Of a stretch of 64,000 nucleotides of DNA, positions 33,980 through 42,914 are shown one piece after another. Every line of letters starts with the position of its first letter. Within the stretch, counting starts at the first letter, position 1. Origin of the DNA: Magnetaquicoccus sp039908525 (GTDB lineage: Bacteria > Pseudomonadota > Magnetococcia > Magnetococcales > Magnetaquicoccaceae); assembly GCA_039908525.1 (NCBI GenBank), contig JAMOAY010000010.1, positions 62,001 through 126,000 of the forward strand, given 5' to 3'. Under the pieces are notes generated by a model. The model ran no database searches and had not been told where the DNA came from. It saw nothing but the letters and a program-made list of their open reading frames with translations. A program made the position numbers and the translations under genes.

Positions 33980-35479
33980 TCATTTACGCTGAACCGGCAC
34001 AGCCCGCTTTTCCAAGGCCACGGCCACCTGCGCCAGCAGGGAGTTCCAATCTCCCGCCGTCTGTTGCCGGAACAGGCGCATGCTCGGATACCAGGGGCTG
34101 TCCAGCCGGTGTTGCAGCCAGCGCCACTCGGCGGCGGTGTGCAACAGGGTCCAGACCGGCCGGCCCAATCCCCCCGCCAGATGGACCACGGCGGTATCGG
34201 TGGAGATCAGCAGATCCACCTGGGTCAGCAGGGCCGCCGTCTGGGCGAAATCGGTGAGTTCGGCCTCCAGATCCCACACGGTTGCTTGTTGTGGGTGGTC
34301 ACGCAGCTGTTGTGCAGGAGTCCCTTTCTGCAGGCTGATGAAGGAGATGCCCGGGATCTGCAGCAGGGGGAGAAAGGTCGCAAAAGAGGTGGCACGATGG
34401 CGATTGACGGCGGTGTCGGGATTGCCAGACCAGCAGAGGGCCACCCGCAGGCCGTTGAGAGGGGCCAGTCGCTCCCGCCACTGGGCCTGCAGGATGGGGT
34501 CCGCCTGCAGATAGGGGACGCTTTCCGGCAGATGGGGCTGGGGGCCGGCAAAAACGCCGGGCAAGGCCAGCAGGGAGAGGAGAGGTGAGTGGCAATCAAA
34601 CGCAAATGCCGGCGCCCGCGCATCGCCATCCACCCGTGCCACCACCTCATCCGCCAACCGGGAATCCTGCAACAGTCGCAGCAGTTCCGGCTTGCATTCC
34701 AGGATCGGATGGGCGCCCTGGTCACGCAGAGGTTTGAGATAGCGCACAAACTGCAGGGTATCGCCAAACCCCTGTTCCGTGTAGAGGTAAATCCGCATGC
34801 CCTGCGGATCGGCACCGTCCCAGCGCGGCTGCGCACACAGGCGGGGGGTGTTGTCGGGCAACCGCCAGCGCCACTCATACTCCTGCCAGCCTGCCTGGAA
34901 ACGGCCCAGGGCCAGCAGTGAAAAGGCCTTGGCGACGTGGGTCAGGGCCACGTCGGGTGCCGCACGCAACGCCCGGTCAAAAAAACCCAGCGCCTTGCCA
35001 TGCTCTCCCTGCTCCTGGGCGAGGATACCCAGATTGTACCAGGCGATGGAGGTTTGGGGATCCAGGCGGGTGGCGGTCAGATAAGCTGCCACGGCCAGAT
35101 CGGTCTCCCCGCGACCGCAATGGAGATTGCCCAGGTTGACATGGGCGTGGACAAAATCCCCCTTCAGGCGAATGGCCTGCCGGTATTGATCCTCGGCCGC
35201 TTCCAGGTTGCCCAGCGTGCCGAGAAGTTCGCCCAGATGCAGACGGTACTGGGGCTGCTGCGGCTGCAGATCGACGGCAACGGTCAGCAGTTTGGCCGCC
35301 AGTTCCAGCCGCCCGGTACGATGGGCCACCATGCCCAGCAGGTGCGCCGCAGCCGCATGGTTGGGATTCCGACTGAACAGACCTTGCGCCAAACGCCCGG
35401 CGTTGGCCATATCGCCCGCGTTGAACAGACGGATGGCCTGTTGGAGGTCGTCGTCGGGAGGCGGGTTCTGTGCGCTCAT
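33980..35479 (-). CDS. TPR-repeat glycosyltransferase (GT9-like C-terminal domain), copy 1
   Basis: A 499-residue protein. About six TPR units occupy residues 10-220 (HAHVNLGNLHCGRGETDLAV; IAWYNLGILAQEQGEHGKAL). The C-terminal half is a glycosyltransferase-like domain: IYLYTEQGFGDTLQFVRYL, VALCWSGNP near residue 345, and LLISTDTAVVHLAGGLGRPV, the heptosyltransferase/GT9 donor-site signature. It is clearly paralogous to the gene at 36809. TPR-glycosyltransferases of this type often act on proteins or lipid-linked glycans. Donor and acceptor unknown. Confidence 0.85.
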   Translation of the reverse strand: MSAQNPPPDDDLQQAIRLFNAGDMANAGRLAQGLFSRNPNHAAAAHLLGMVAHRTGRLELAAKLLTVAVDLQPQQPQYRLHLGELLGTLGNLEAAEDQYRQAIRLKGDFVHAHVNLGNLHCGRGETDLAVAAYLTATRLDPQTSIAWYNLGILAQEQGEHGKALGFFDRALRAAPDVALTHVAKAFSLLALGRFQAGWQEYEWRWRLPDNTPRLCAQPRWDGADPQGMRIYLYTEQGFGDTLQFVRYLKPLRDQGAHPILECKPELLRLLQDSRLADEVVARVDGDARAPAFAFDCHSPLLSLLALPGVFAGPQPHLPESVPYLQADPILQAQWRERLAPLNGLRVALCWSGNPDTAVNRHRATSFATFLPLLQIPGISFISLQKGTPAQQLRDHPQQATVWDLEAELTDFAQTAALLTQVDLLISTDTAVVHLAGGLGRPVWTLLHTAAEWRWLQHRLDSPWYPSMRLFRQQTAGDWNSLLAQVAVALEKRAVPVQRK

Positions 35480-35545
35480 CGGGGTTCCTGGGGGCGTTGA
35501 TGTTCAAAAATTGTAACAGCACTCCGTCGCCCACCAAGCCCGCAC

Positions 35546-35833
35546 TCAGGGTGCCGATGATACGGGGTGAGTGAGCACCATTTGTCGACCCAAGTCAAGG
35601 ATCCGGTTGCCAGCCCCTGGTGAAAAGAGGCGATCTTCCCCAGATCCTGCGGAAAAGATCGGTGGCATTCCTTCTGGCGACGGGGTAGAATCGCCGGGAT
35701 GTTCGTGGGTTTCAGCCCCTCTGCCACCCAAAGCCCCATCCGTGAGGAAGACAGTTTCGTCGTGTCGGCGGGTGATCAACCAACGACGGTCGTCGGTGCC
35801 GTCTGGGTGCCAAAACAGATTATAGAAAGTCAT
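35546..35833 (-). CDS. Possible small hypothetical protein
   Basis: A 95-residue open frame beginning MTFYNLFWHPDGTDDRRWLI. Codon use looks gene-like, but there is no strong ribosome-binding site and no family that I recognise. It occupies the 380-base gap between the TPR gene and the Rpn gene and is divergent from the latter. If it is not real, the gap is simply non-coding. Confidence 0.3.
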   Translation of the reverse strand: MTFYNLFWHPDGTDDRRWLITRRHDETVFLTDGALGGRGAETHEHPGDSTPSPEGMPPIFSAGSGEDRLFSPGAGNRILDLGRQMVLTHPVSSAP

Positions 35834-35859
35834 ATACAATTGCCTGGAGCTCTGCAAAC

Positions 35860-36792
35860 GTGAAACAACGCCAGTTGGTCAGTTTTGATTGGGCCTTGAA
35901 GCGGCTTCTGCGCAGCAAGGCCAATTTTGAGATTCTGGAAGGTTTCCTGAGCGAACTTTTCCATGATGAGGTGCGCATCCTGGAGATTCTGGAGAGTGAG
36001 AGCAACAAAGAAGATCGATACGATAAATCCAATCGGGTGGATCTCAAGGTAAGAAACGCCCGAGACGAGTTGATCATCATTGAACTTCAGTACGAACGGG
36101 AATCGGATTATCTGCAGCGCATTTTGTACGGCACGGCCAAGGCCATTACCGAGTATATTCCTGAAGGAGAGCCCTACTCCTGTGTGGTCAAAGTGATCTC
36201 TGTCAGTATTCTGTACTTTGACCTGGGTCGTGGCGCAGACTATGTCTATTGGGGAAGCACCACCTTCAGGGGGACGCACACCCAGGATGAACTGGACCTC
36301 AGCGAAGGACAAAAGGCTCTGTTTCATCGGGATTCGGTATCGGCAATCTTCCCGGAATATTATCTGATCAAGGTGAACCGCTTCAACGATGTCGCACGCG
36401 ACACGTTGGACGAGTGGATTTATTTTCTCAAGAACGAAGAGATTCGCGCAGAATTTACCGCGCGCGGCATTCTCAAGGCCAAAGAACAGCTCGATATATT
36501 GAAACTGCCAGAAGCGGAGCGGTTGGCCTATGAGCGCTACAAGGATGATCTGCACTATCAGGCCAGTATGGTGGAGTCCACCTATGTTTATGGCAAAATG
36601 GAGGGGCATAAAGAAGGCAGACAGGAAGGCGAGTCCACGATGTTGACCCGCCAGCTCCAACGCCGCTTCGGCGAGCTGTCCTCGTGGGTCAACGAGCGAC
36701 TTTCCAAAGCCGATCAGCCATCCCTGGAAGAATGGGGCCTTCGATTTGTGGATGCCACCACCTTGGATAGCGTATTCACCGACAGGGCGTGA
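35860..36792 (+). CDS. Rpn-family recombination-promoting nuclease (PD-(D/E)XK, transposase-31-like)
   Basis: A 310-residue protein of the Rpn/YhgA-like family (DUF4351-type in part). The nuclease core has DRYDKSNRVDLKVRN, then LIIIELQYERESDYLQR, where D...ExQ replaces the classic ExK, as is usual in this family. A C-terminal segment (GHKEGRQEGE...LTRQLQRRFG) follows. The start is GTG at 35860. It is more AT-rich than its neighbours and lies on the opposite strand between two paralogous TPR-glycosyltransferases, consistent with acquisition. Confidence 0.82.
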   Translation: MKQRQLVSFDWALKRLLRSKANFEILEGFLSELFHDEVRILEILESESNKEDRYDKSNRVDLKVRNARDELIIIELQYERESDYLQRILYGTAKAITEYIPEGEPYSCVVKVISVSILYFDLGRGADYVYWGSTTFRGTHTQDELDLSEGQKALFHRDSVSAIFPEYYLIKVNRFNDVARDTLDEWIYFLKNEEIRAEFTARGILKAKEQLDILKLPEAERLAYERYKDDLHYQASMVESTYVYGKMEGHKEGRQEGESTMLTRQLQRRFGELSSWVNERLSKADQPSLEEWGLRFVDATTLDSVFTDRA

Positions 36793-36808
36793 GGCCGGCG
36801 GAGATCGT

Positions 36809-38320
36809 TTATACTGGCGTCTTGTTGTGCATGAAAGCGGGCAGGGCACGCGCCACCTGTTGCACGGGCGTTTGCCAGTCGTGCGGCTCTGTTTGCCGAA
36901 AGAGCCGCATGCCAGGGTACCATGGGGTATGGGGCTGGTCGAGTGTCCAGCGCCAGTCCGGGGCAACGGGCAGCAGCAGCCAGACCGGCCTGCCCAGGGC
37001 GCCCGCCAGATGGGCCACCGAGGTGTCGATGCTGATCAGCAGATCCAGGTTGGCCAGGATGGCAGCCGTCTGTGCAAAATCCAGCAGTGCCTCATTCAGA
37101 TCGAGCAGTGCCATCCCCGGCGGCGGTTGCGGGGGCGGTTCCCCCTCTGGCCGTTTCTGCAGGCTGACCCAACGCACCCCATGCAGGCCGGCCAGGGGGG
37201 CCAGATCCGACAACTGACAGGAACGGCGGCGCAACGGATCGTTGGCGTGCAACGGTTTTCCCTGCCAGACCAGGCCAATGGAAACCTGCCGTTCACTCTG
37301 CAGGCGGGTGCGCCATGCCGCGACCAGATGCGGATCAGCCTGCAGATAGGGAATGGCCGCCGGGATGGTATCGGGGCGGGTATCCAGCAGCAGGGGCAGA
37401 CTGAGCAGAGGGCAGGAGCAATCGATCGCCTCCGGGAAGGCGAAAGTTTCCACCGTGGCGATATACTCAATGGCGGGCATCCGTGCCAACAGGGGGATCA
37501 GGGAGTAGGGGGCGGTGAGGAGGATGCGTGCCCCGGCGGCCTGCAGGAGGGGCAGGTAGCGCACGAACTGTATCGTGTCGCCAAACCCCTGCTCGGCCAG
37601 GATCAGAATGCGTTTGCCTGCCAGAGAGGAGCCATCCCAGCGGGGTGGGGCCTGGGGCTGACGCAGTTGTTGGGGCAGGCGCACACAGGCAGCCTCCCCC
37701 GGGCCGTGCAGACGCCATTCATACGCCTGCCACCCCGGGCGATAGTGGCCCATCAACAGCAAGGTCAACCCCAGGTTGATGTGTGCCTCCCGGTTGTCGG
37801 GGCGCAGGGCGATTCCTTGCCGAAAACAGTGCAAGGCTTCCTCCAGGGCGCCACGGCTTTTCAGGCAGAGTCCCAGGTTGACCCAGGCCTCCTGGAAATC
37901 GGGGCGCAGGCGGATGGCCTCCTGGAATGCAGGCAGGGCGGCTTCGATCTCTCCCCGGTCCATGCAGGTGTCCGCCAGGCAAAAGTGGGCCTCCGCGTTG
38001 CCGGGATGGCGCCGTTGCACCTCCCGGAACCGCTCCAGGGCGGCACGGTTCTGGCCCATCTCTTTCAGTATGTTACCCAATGCGAGCTGAAAATCGACAT
38101 TGTCCGGTACCCGGGCCGCCGCCTGGCTGATCAGCGTCAGGGCACCCTGCCAATCACCCTGCTCCTGCCGGGCCAGGCCGTAGAGATGGAGAATGTGCGG
38201 GTGGCCGGGAAATTGCTTCAACAAAGCCTGATAGATGCCTATGGCCGTCTGCGGTTGGCCGGCCTGGTGCCATTGGATGGCTTCTGCCAGTTGTTTTTGC
38301 AAAGATTCGGTCGTGGTCAT
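36809..38320 (-). CDS. TPR-repeat glycosyltransferase (GT9-like C-terminal domain), copy 2
   Basis: A 503-residue paralogue of the protein at 33980. About six TPRs cover residues 10-220 (EAWVNLGLCLKSRGALEEAL; EAHINLGLTLLLMGHYRPGW). The transferase half has ILILAEQGFGDTIQFVRYLP, VSIGLVWQGKP and LLISIDTSVAHLAGALGRPV. ATG 38320 is chosen; the frame extends upstream through the hairpin repeat but without support. It overlaps nothing and is convergent with the Rpn gene (16-base gap). Confidence 0.85.
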   Translation of the reverse strand: MTTTESLQKQLAEAIQWHQAGQPQTAIGIYQALLKQFPGHPHILHLYGLARQEQGDWQGALTLISQAAARVPDNVDFQLALGNILKEMGQNRAALERFREVQRRHPGNAEAHFCLADTCMDRGEIEAALPAFQEAIRLRPDFQEAWVNLGLCLKSRGALEEALHCFRQGIALRPDNREAHINLGLTLLLMGHYRPGWQAYEWRLHGPGEAACVRLPQQLRQPQAPPRWDGSSLAGKRILILAEQGFGDTIQFVRYLPLLQAAGARILLTAPYSLIPLLARMPAIEYIATVETFAFPEAIDCSCPLLSLPLLLDTRPDTIPAAIPYLQADPHLVAAWRTRLQSERQVSIGLVWQGKPLHANDPLRRRSCQLSDLAPLAGLHGVRWVSLQKRPEGEPPPQPPPGMALLDLNEALLDFAQTAAILANLDLLISIDTSVAHLAGALGRPVWLLLPVAPDWRWTLDQPHTPWYPGMRLFRQTEPHDWQTPVQQVARALPAFMHNKTPV

Positions 38321-38342
38321 ATGGTTTTCAGCTATGACGGGT

Positions 38343-38410
38343 CCAGGGGGATTATCCCCCTGGTGGGGTCCAGGGGCAAAGCCCCTGGCGGGGTCGGGGG
38401 CGGAGCCCCC
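38343..38410. repeat. Triple GC hairpin repeat element
   Basis: Three hairpins follow one another: CCAGGGGG-ATTAT-CCCCCTGG (38343-38363), CCAGGGGC-AAA-GCCCCTGG (38370-38388) and GGGGGC-GGA-GCCCCC (38396-38410). They are linked by GGTCC/GGGTC units. The first resembles the element at 10362. It fills the divergent gap between the TPR-glycosyltransferase and the Maf-like gene. This is a repetitive extragenic-type element; none of the stems ends in a T-run. Confidence 0.85.
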
Positions 38411-38558
38411 CACTGCGGCCCAGAACGATGATTGATGCCCACGCACCGCACTGTGACAGAGGGGAGCGGCAGACGACAAGCCCCGATGAGGGGAAACAGG
38501 AAAAATCGCGTGGCCGTGCGGGCCACAGGCAGTCAAAACCATCACGGAGCGCGGTCTC

Positions 38559-41096
38559 ATGGAGTTCGGTCCCATTTTGCAAAACGGCTTTGGCGAATAT
38601 TATCTCCCCGCCGTCAACCAGGAAATATTTTCCCAGTCGGGCGCCGACAGTTTTTACCGTCGCCACTTCGATGAGTTGTTGCAAAAGAAGGATTCCCTGT
38701 ACCTGATCGTCGGCACCGATGGTGGGCGGTTGATCCATTGGTTGCTCTCCCGCGGACTGGCCGAGGGATCCCGCTATCTGTTTATCGAGTATCCGCAACT
38801 GGTGGACTATCTGCGGGAAGGGGCTGATTTTCCCTCCGAATTGCCGGATACCGTCAAACTCTGCAGTCCGGAAACCTGGCTGGCCGAGGCAGAGTCCTTT
38901 TCCATGCGGGATTATTGTTATCTGGGCAATCTCTTCCGGATCAAATCCCTGGCGGTGCTGGACGGATTTTTTGAAGAGTATTTCAATACCTGGAAGCAGT
39001 TCGAGGAGCAGGCCAGCCAGTATCAGATGATGGTCAGTCGCGAGGTCGGCTCCCGGGTGTTCATGATCAAGGGGCTGGAAAATCTGGCGGAGAACCTGCT
39101 GCCGGCAGAGCGGATGGTCGGCCTGTTTCCGGGCAAGACGGCGGTGTTGCTGGCCGGGGGACCCTCCCTGCGAGAGAGTTTTGCGTGGGTCAAGGCCAAC
39201 CGGGATAATCTGGTGGTGCTGGCGGTGGCCCGTATTGCCAGCCAGTTGGATCAGGCCGGCATTCGGGCTGACTTTTTCTTTGCCATCGATCCCCACGATA
39301 TCATCTTCCACCAGAGCAAGAGGATGCTGGACTATTGGCAACGGACGGTGCTGGTCAACGTCTACCATCTCAATCCCCGTCTGTTGAGCCAGTGGCGCGG
39401 ACAGAGTCTGTACATGGGGCCGTTGTTTCCCTGGGAGAGTGGGCTGAATCCGCGCCGGGATCTGGTCTTTCCCGGCATTACCGTCAGTCACCAGGCATTG
39501 GGCATGGCCGTGGAGATGGGGTTCTCCCAGGTGGTTGTTGCCGGTTTTGACCTCTGTTTCGACCGGGATGGTTTCACCCACACCGAAGGCAGCGAGGAGC
39601 GCAAGGCCGGTCCTTTTGCTGCCCCGCTGGAGTTGTGGGTGGAGACCAACGGTGGTTGGCAGGCAGAGACCCGTTATGATTTCATGAACGCCATTCCCAG
39701 TCTGGAACAGCTGGCCACCTTTGCCGTCAACCGGGGCTGCCGGGTGATCAATCCGGCGCCGGGGGCGGCGCGGATTGCCCAGGTGGAACACCTGCCCTGG
39801 GCGTCACTGGTGGTGGAACCGCTCCCCGTTCCGGCCTGGCAGAGCATCCAGGAGCGCATCGCCCCCCCCACAGCGACCGAGCGGATGGACCACTATGAGC
39901 GGGTGATGCAGGAGTTGCTGCGGGTGCGGGGGGAGGTGCAACAGGTGATGCGGTTGACCACCGAGGCCATGGAGTGCAACGATCGATTTTTTGGCCGCAA
40001 GGGACGCCCCGCCGACTTCAAATTCAAACTGCGCATGGATGAGATTGAAAGAAAGCTGGATGAAGAGCATCAGCCCTTTTCCCTGCTGGTCAAACGCTGG
40101 GGGGTGGCGGAGTTCCTGAAACTCTCCCGCCCGGACATGGATCGGGAGTGGACCGACCAGGAGATTGAGGAGACCGGTCGCCGCTACTACCAGATTTACC
40201 GTGAAAGCGCCAGTGCCCTGACCCGTCTGCTGGATGAGATCCGCCAACGGTTGCGCGCCCGCATGGAGGAGGAGAAGCCCCATCCCACCCTGAAAACCCT
40301 GGTCGCCCAGTGGAAAAAAGATAATCAGCCCGGCCGCCTGTTGGTGTTTCTCCGCCGGCGCCAACAGGAGGTTGAATCTTTTGCAGAGGGGCAACAGGGG
40401 ATGTTGCGTGCCCTGCTGGAGGCTCACCAGCAGGCCATGGCGGAGACCGAAACCGACTACAAGGCGCACCTGTTCCAGAGCATGGCAACCCCGCAGACGG
40501 TGCGCTACAAGGCGATGAGTCTCTTTCGCCAGAAGGATGCGGGCCGCTTGTTGGCCTTTGCCCAGGGGTTGGAGAAGAGCGCCGCTGAGGCGGTCGATGC
40601 CGGGGATGCCGGGGAGTTTGCCACCACCCACAAGGAGCAGTATGTTCTGCTGATCCGGGGGTTGGTGGCGGAGTTGGCCGGAGACCTGCCGCAGGCGGCC
40701 GATTATTTCAACCAGATTCAATCTCCCTACCTGCTGACCGACGCCTTGCAGCAACGGTTTACCGTGGCCCTGATGCAGGAGGATCTGCCGGCGGCGCTGC
40801 CGATTGCCCGGCAATTGGCAGAACGTTCGCCGCTGCATATTCCCCACTACGGGGACATGCTGCGTTTGACCGGACGGCGGCAAGAGGCGATTGCCGTCTA
40901 TGAAGGGTTTGTCAAGATGGCCAAAAATGATCTGGTTACCATGATCAAACTGGGTAAACTGCACAGTGAGACGGGTGATCCGGGCGCGGCGCGGCGGGTG
41001 TTTGAACATATTTTGCAGATCGATCCCGACAACAAGGCGGCCTTGCTGTTTCTGCAGCAGCTGCCCTCCTCAGCATCTGTTCAGGAGGAGGCATGA
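38559..41096 (+). CDS. Maf/DUF115 (MptE-like) motility accessory factor, putative flagellin glycosyltransferase
   Basis: An 845-residue protein. The central domain (residues about 185-400) is the Maf/MptE-like fold: KTAVLLAGGPSLRESFAWV, FFFAIDPHDIIFHQ, VSHQALGMAVEMGFSQVVV and AGFDLCFDRDGFTHTEGS. The C-terminal 230 residues are helical and TPR-like (IPHYGDMLRLTGRRQEAIAV). Maf proteins transfer nonulosonic acids (pseudaminic or legionaminic type) to flagellin. The gene overlaps the LegC-like gene by four bases, tying it to sugar synthesis genes. It is longer than usual Maf proteins (about 650 residues). Confidence 0.82.
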   Translation: MEFGPILQNGFGEYYLPAVNQEIFSQSGADSFYRRHFDELLQKKDSLYLIVGTDGGRLIHWLLSRGLAEGSRYLFIEYPQLVDYLREGADFPSELPDTVKLCSPETWLAEAESFSMRDYCYLGNLFRIKSLAVLDGFFEEYFNTWKQFEEQASQYQMMVSREVGSRVFMIKGLENLAENLLPAERMVGLFPGKTAVLLAGGPSLRESFAWVKANRDNLVVLAVARIASQLDQAGIRADFFFAIDPHDIIFHQSKRMLDYWQRTVLVNVYHLNPRLLSQWRGQSLYMGPLFPWESGLNPRRDLVFPGITVSHQALGMAVEMGFSQVVVAGFDLCFDRDGFTHTEGSEERKAGPFAAPLELWVETNGGWQAETRYDFMNAIPSLEQLATFAVNRGCRVINPAPGAARIAQVEHLPWASLVVEPLPVPAWQSIQERIAPPTATERMDHYERVMQELLRVRGEVQQVMRLTTEAMECNDRFFGRKGRPADFKFKLRMDEIERKLDEEHQPFSLLVKRWGVAEFLKLSRPDMDREWTDQEIEETGRRYYQIYRESASALTRLLDEIRQRLRARMEEEKPHPTLKTLVAQWKKDNQPGRLLVFLRRRQQEVESFAEGQQGMLRALLEAHQQAMAETETDYKAHLFQSMATPQTVRYKAMSLFRQKDAGRLLAFAQGLEKSAAEAVDAGDAGEFATTHKEQYVLLIRGLVAELAGDLPQAADYFNQIQSPYLLTDALQQRFTVALMQEDLPAALPIARQLAERSPLHIPHYGDMLRLTGRRQEAIAVYEGFVKMAKNDLVTMIKLGKLHSETGDPGAARRVFEHILQIDPDNKAALLFLQQLPSSASVQEEA

Positions 41097-42244
41097 TCCC
41101 CCTGGCCGTGCCCGACCTGACTGGCAATGAAGGGCGTTACCTGCAGGAGTGCATCGATTCCGGTTTTGTCTCCTCGGTAGGACCCTTTGTGGCCCGTTTC
41201 GAGGCGGCGGTGGCGACTGCAGCCGGTGCCTCTCACGCGGTGGCCACCGCCAGCGGTACCGCCGGTCTACACGTGGCTCTGACCGCCCTGGGGGTGGGCA
41301 GGGACGATCTGGTCTTGTTGCCTTCGCTGACCTTCATCGCCAGTGCCAATGCGATTGCCTACTGTGGTGCCACCCCCTGGTTGCTGGATGTCGCTGCCGA
41401 CAGCTGGACCCTGGATGCCGCACGTTTGGCCAATGCGTTGCGAAACGAGACGACCCGCCGGGGGGAGAGCACCGTGCACACTGCGAGTGGGCGGCGGGTG
41501 GCGGCCATTCTGCCGGTCTACACCCTGGGGTTGCCCGCCGCGATGGACCAGATCGTGGCGGTTGCCCGTGCCCACCAACTGCCGGTGGTGGCCGATGCGG
41601 CGGCGGCGTTGGGCAGTGCCGCTTACGGGCGACCGGTGGGGGCGCTGGGGGCCGATCTGACCGTTTTTTCTTTCAACGGCAACAAGACCGTGACCAGTGG
41701 CGGCGGAGGCGCGGTGGTGGGCGAAGATCCCGCTCTCCTGCAGTCGGTACGCCATCTCTCCACCACCGCCCGCCGGGGAGAGAATTACGAACATGATCGC
41801 ATCGGGTTCAACTACCGCATGACCAACCTGCAGGCGGCGGTGGGCTGCGCCCAGTTGGAGCGTCTGCAGGGGTTTGTGGAGGCCAAACGGCGGATCCGGG
41901 CCCGCTATGATGCGGCGTTTCTCGATCATGCCCGCCTGGACCCGTTCCCGTCTCCCCAGGGGTTCGAAAGCGCCTGCTGGTTTTCGGGGGCACAGGTGCG
42001 GGAGCTGGAACCTGAGGGGATGGAGTCTCTGTTGGCGGGTCTGCGTCAGCGGGGGGTGGCGGCGCGCCCGTTCTGGAAGCCGGTCCACCGGCAAGCTCCC
42101 TATCGACAGGCCCCCCGGGGGGCGCAAACCGTGACGGATGACCTCTGGTTTCGGATTTTGACCCTGCCCTGTTCCACAGGATTGACGGAGGCGGAGCAGG
42201 CGCAGGTGATCGAGGCCGTGCAGCAGCAGTTGGCACACCTGTGA
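41093..42244 (+). CDS. DegT/DnrJ/EryC1 aminotransferase (LegC-like)
   Basis: A 383-residue PLP aminotransferase of nucleotide sugars. It has SGTAGLHVALTALGV, LPSLTFIASANAIAY, the PLP-binding aspartate in VVADAAAALG, and the Schiff-base Lys198 in FSFNGNKTVTSGGGG, in contrast to the His version at 12643. Best match by memory is LegC, the UDP-4-keto-6-deoxy-GlcNAc transaminase of legionaminic acid synthesis. ATGA overlap with the upstream Maf gene. It precedes PglD- and PtmE-like genes that fit the same pathway. Confidence 0.82.
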   Translation: MIPLAVPDLTGNEGRYLQECIDSGFVSSVGPFVARFEAAVATAAGASHAVATASGTAGLHVALTALGVGRDDLVLLPSLTFIASANAIAYCGATPWLLDVAADSWTLDAARLANALRNETTRRGESTVHTASGRRVAAILPVYTLGLPAAMDQIVAVARAHQLPVVADAAAALGSAAYGRPVGALGADLTVFSFNGNKTVTSGGGGAVVGEDPALLQSVRHLSTTARRGENYEHDRIGFNYRMTNLQAAVGCAQLERLQGFVEAKRRIRARYDAAFLDHARLDPFPSPQGFESACWFSGAQVRELEPEGMESLLAGLRQRGVAARPFWKPVHRQAPYRQAPRGAQTVTDDLWFRILTLPCSTGLTEAEQAQVIEAVQQQLAHL

Positions 42245-42260
42245 ACGGCACGCATGGGGG

Positions 42261-42914
42261 ATGAAAAGCGTGATGATGCAGTGGATTTTATTGGGGTGTG
42301 GCGGTCATGGCCGGGTTTTGCTGGCCACTCTGCAGGCACTGGGTGGGATGGAGCGTCTGATCGGCGTCCTGGATCCGGAACCCAGCGCCCTGGAGATGCA
42401 AAGGTGGCGGGTGCCCCTGCTGGGGGATGACGGGTATCTCTCCACCGCATCTGCCCGGCAGGTACAGCTGCTCAATGGTCTGGGCTCGGTCGCCGATACC
42501 GGGCGGCGGCGGCAGCTCTATCAAAAATTTCGTGCCCAGGGTTACACCTTCGTGGGCCTGTGTCATCCCACCGCCTGGTTGGCCGACTCCGTCAGCCTGG
42601 CGGCGGGGGTGCAGGTGATGGCGGGTGCCGTGGTGCAGGCCGGTTGCCGGGTGGAGGAGAATGTGTTGATCAACACCCGGGCGGTGGTGGAGCATGACTG
42701 TCTGCTGCGCCCCCATGTCCATGTGGCGACCGGTGCGGTGCTGTGCGGCCATGTCTGGGTTGGGGAGGGGAGCCACATCGGCGCGGCGGCCACCGTGATT
42801 CAGGGGGTGAAAATCGGCGCCAATGTCTGTGTGGGGGCCGGGGCCGTGGTGACACGGGATCTGCCCAGCGGTGTCAAGGTGGTCGGGGTGCCGGCCAGGG
42901 AGATCGGAGCATGA
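42261..42914 (+). CDS. PglD/NeuD-family sugar N-acetyltransferase (left-handed beta-helix)
   Basis: A 217-residue acetyltransferase. The N-terminal Rossmann-like domain opens WILLGCGGHGRVLLATLQAL. From about residue 100 the hexapeptide repeats form a left-handed beta-helix (CHPTAWLADSVSLAAGVQVM, NVLINTRAVVEHDC with the catalytic His, HVATGAVLCGHVWVGEGSHI). It acetylates the 4-amino group of a UDP-sugar made by the LegC-like enzyme. In-frame ATGs at 42261, 42273 and 42276 are all possible; the GGGGG at 42256 suits the later ones. ATGA overlap with the next gene. Confidence 0.82.
   Translation: MKSVMMQWILLGCGGHGRVLLATLQALGGMERLIGVLDPEPSALEMQRWRVPLLGDDGYLSTASARQVQLLNGLGSVADTGRRRQLYQKFRAQGYTFVGLCHPTAWLADSVSLAAGVQVMAGAVVQAGCRVEENVLINTRAVVEHDCLLRPHVHVATGAVLCGHVWVGEGSHIGAAATVIQGVKIGANVCVGAGAVVTRDLPSGVKVVGVPAREIGA

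Noticed and set aside
32483..34588. 701-codon plus-strand open frame
   Set aside because: Antisense to murA and the TPR-glycosyltransferase; His/Gln/Gly-rich with no motif.
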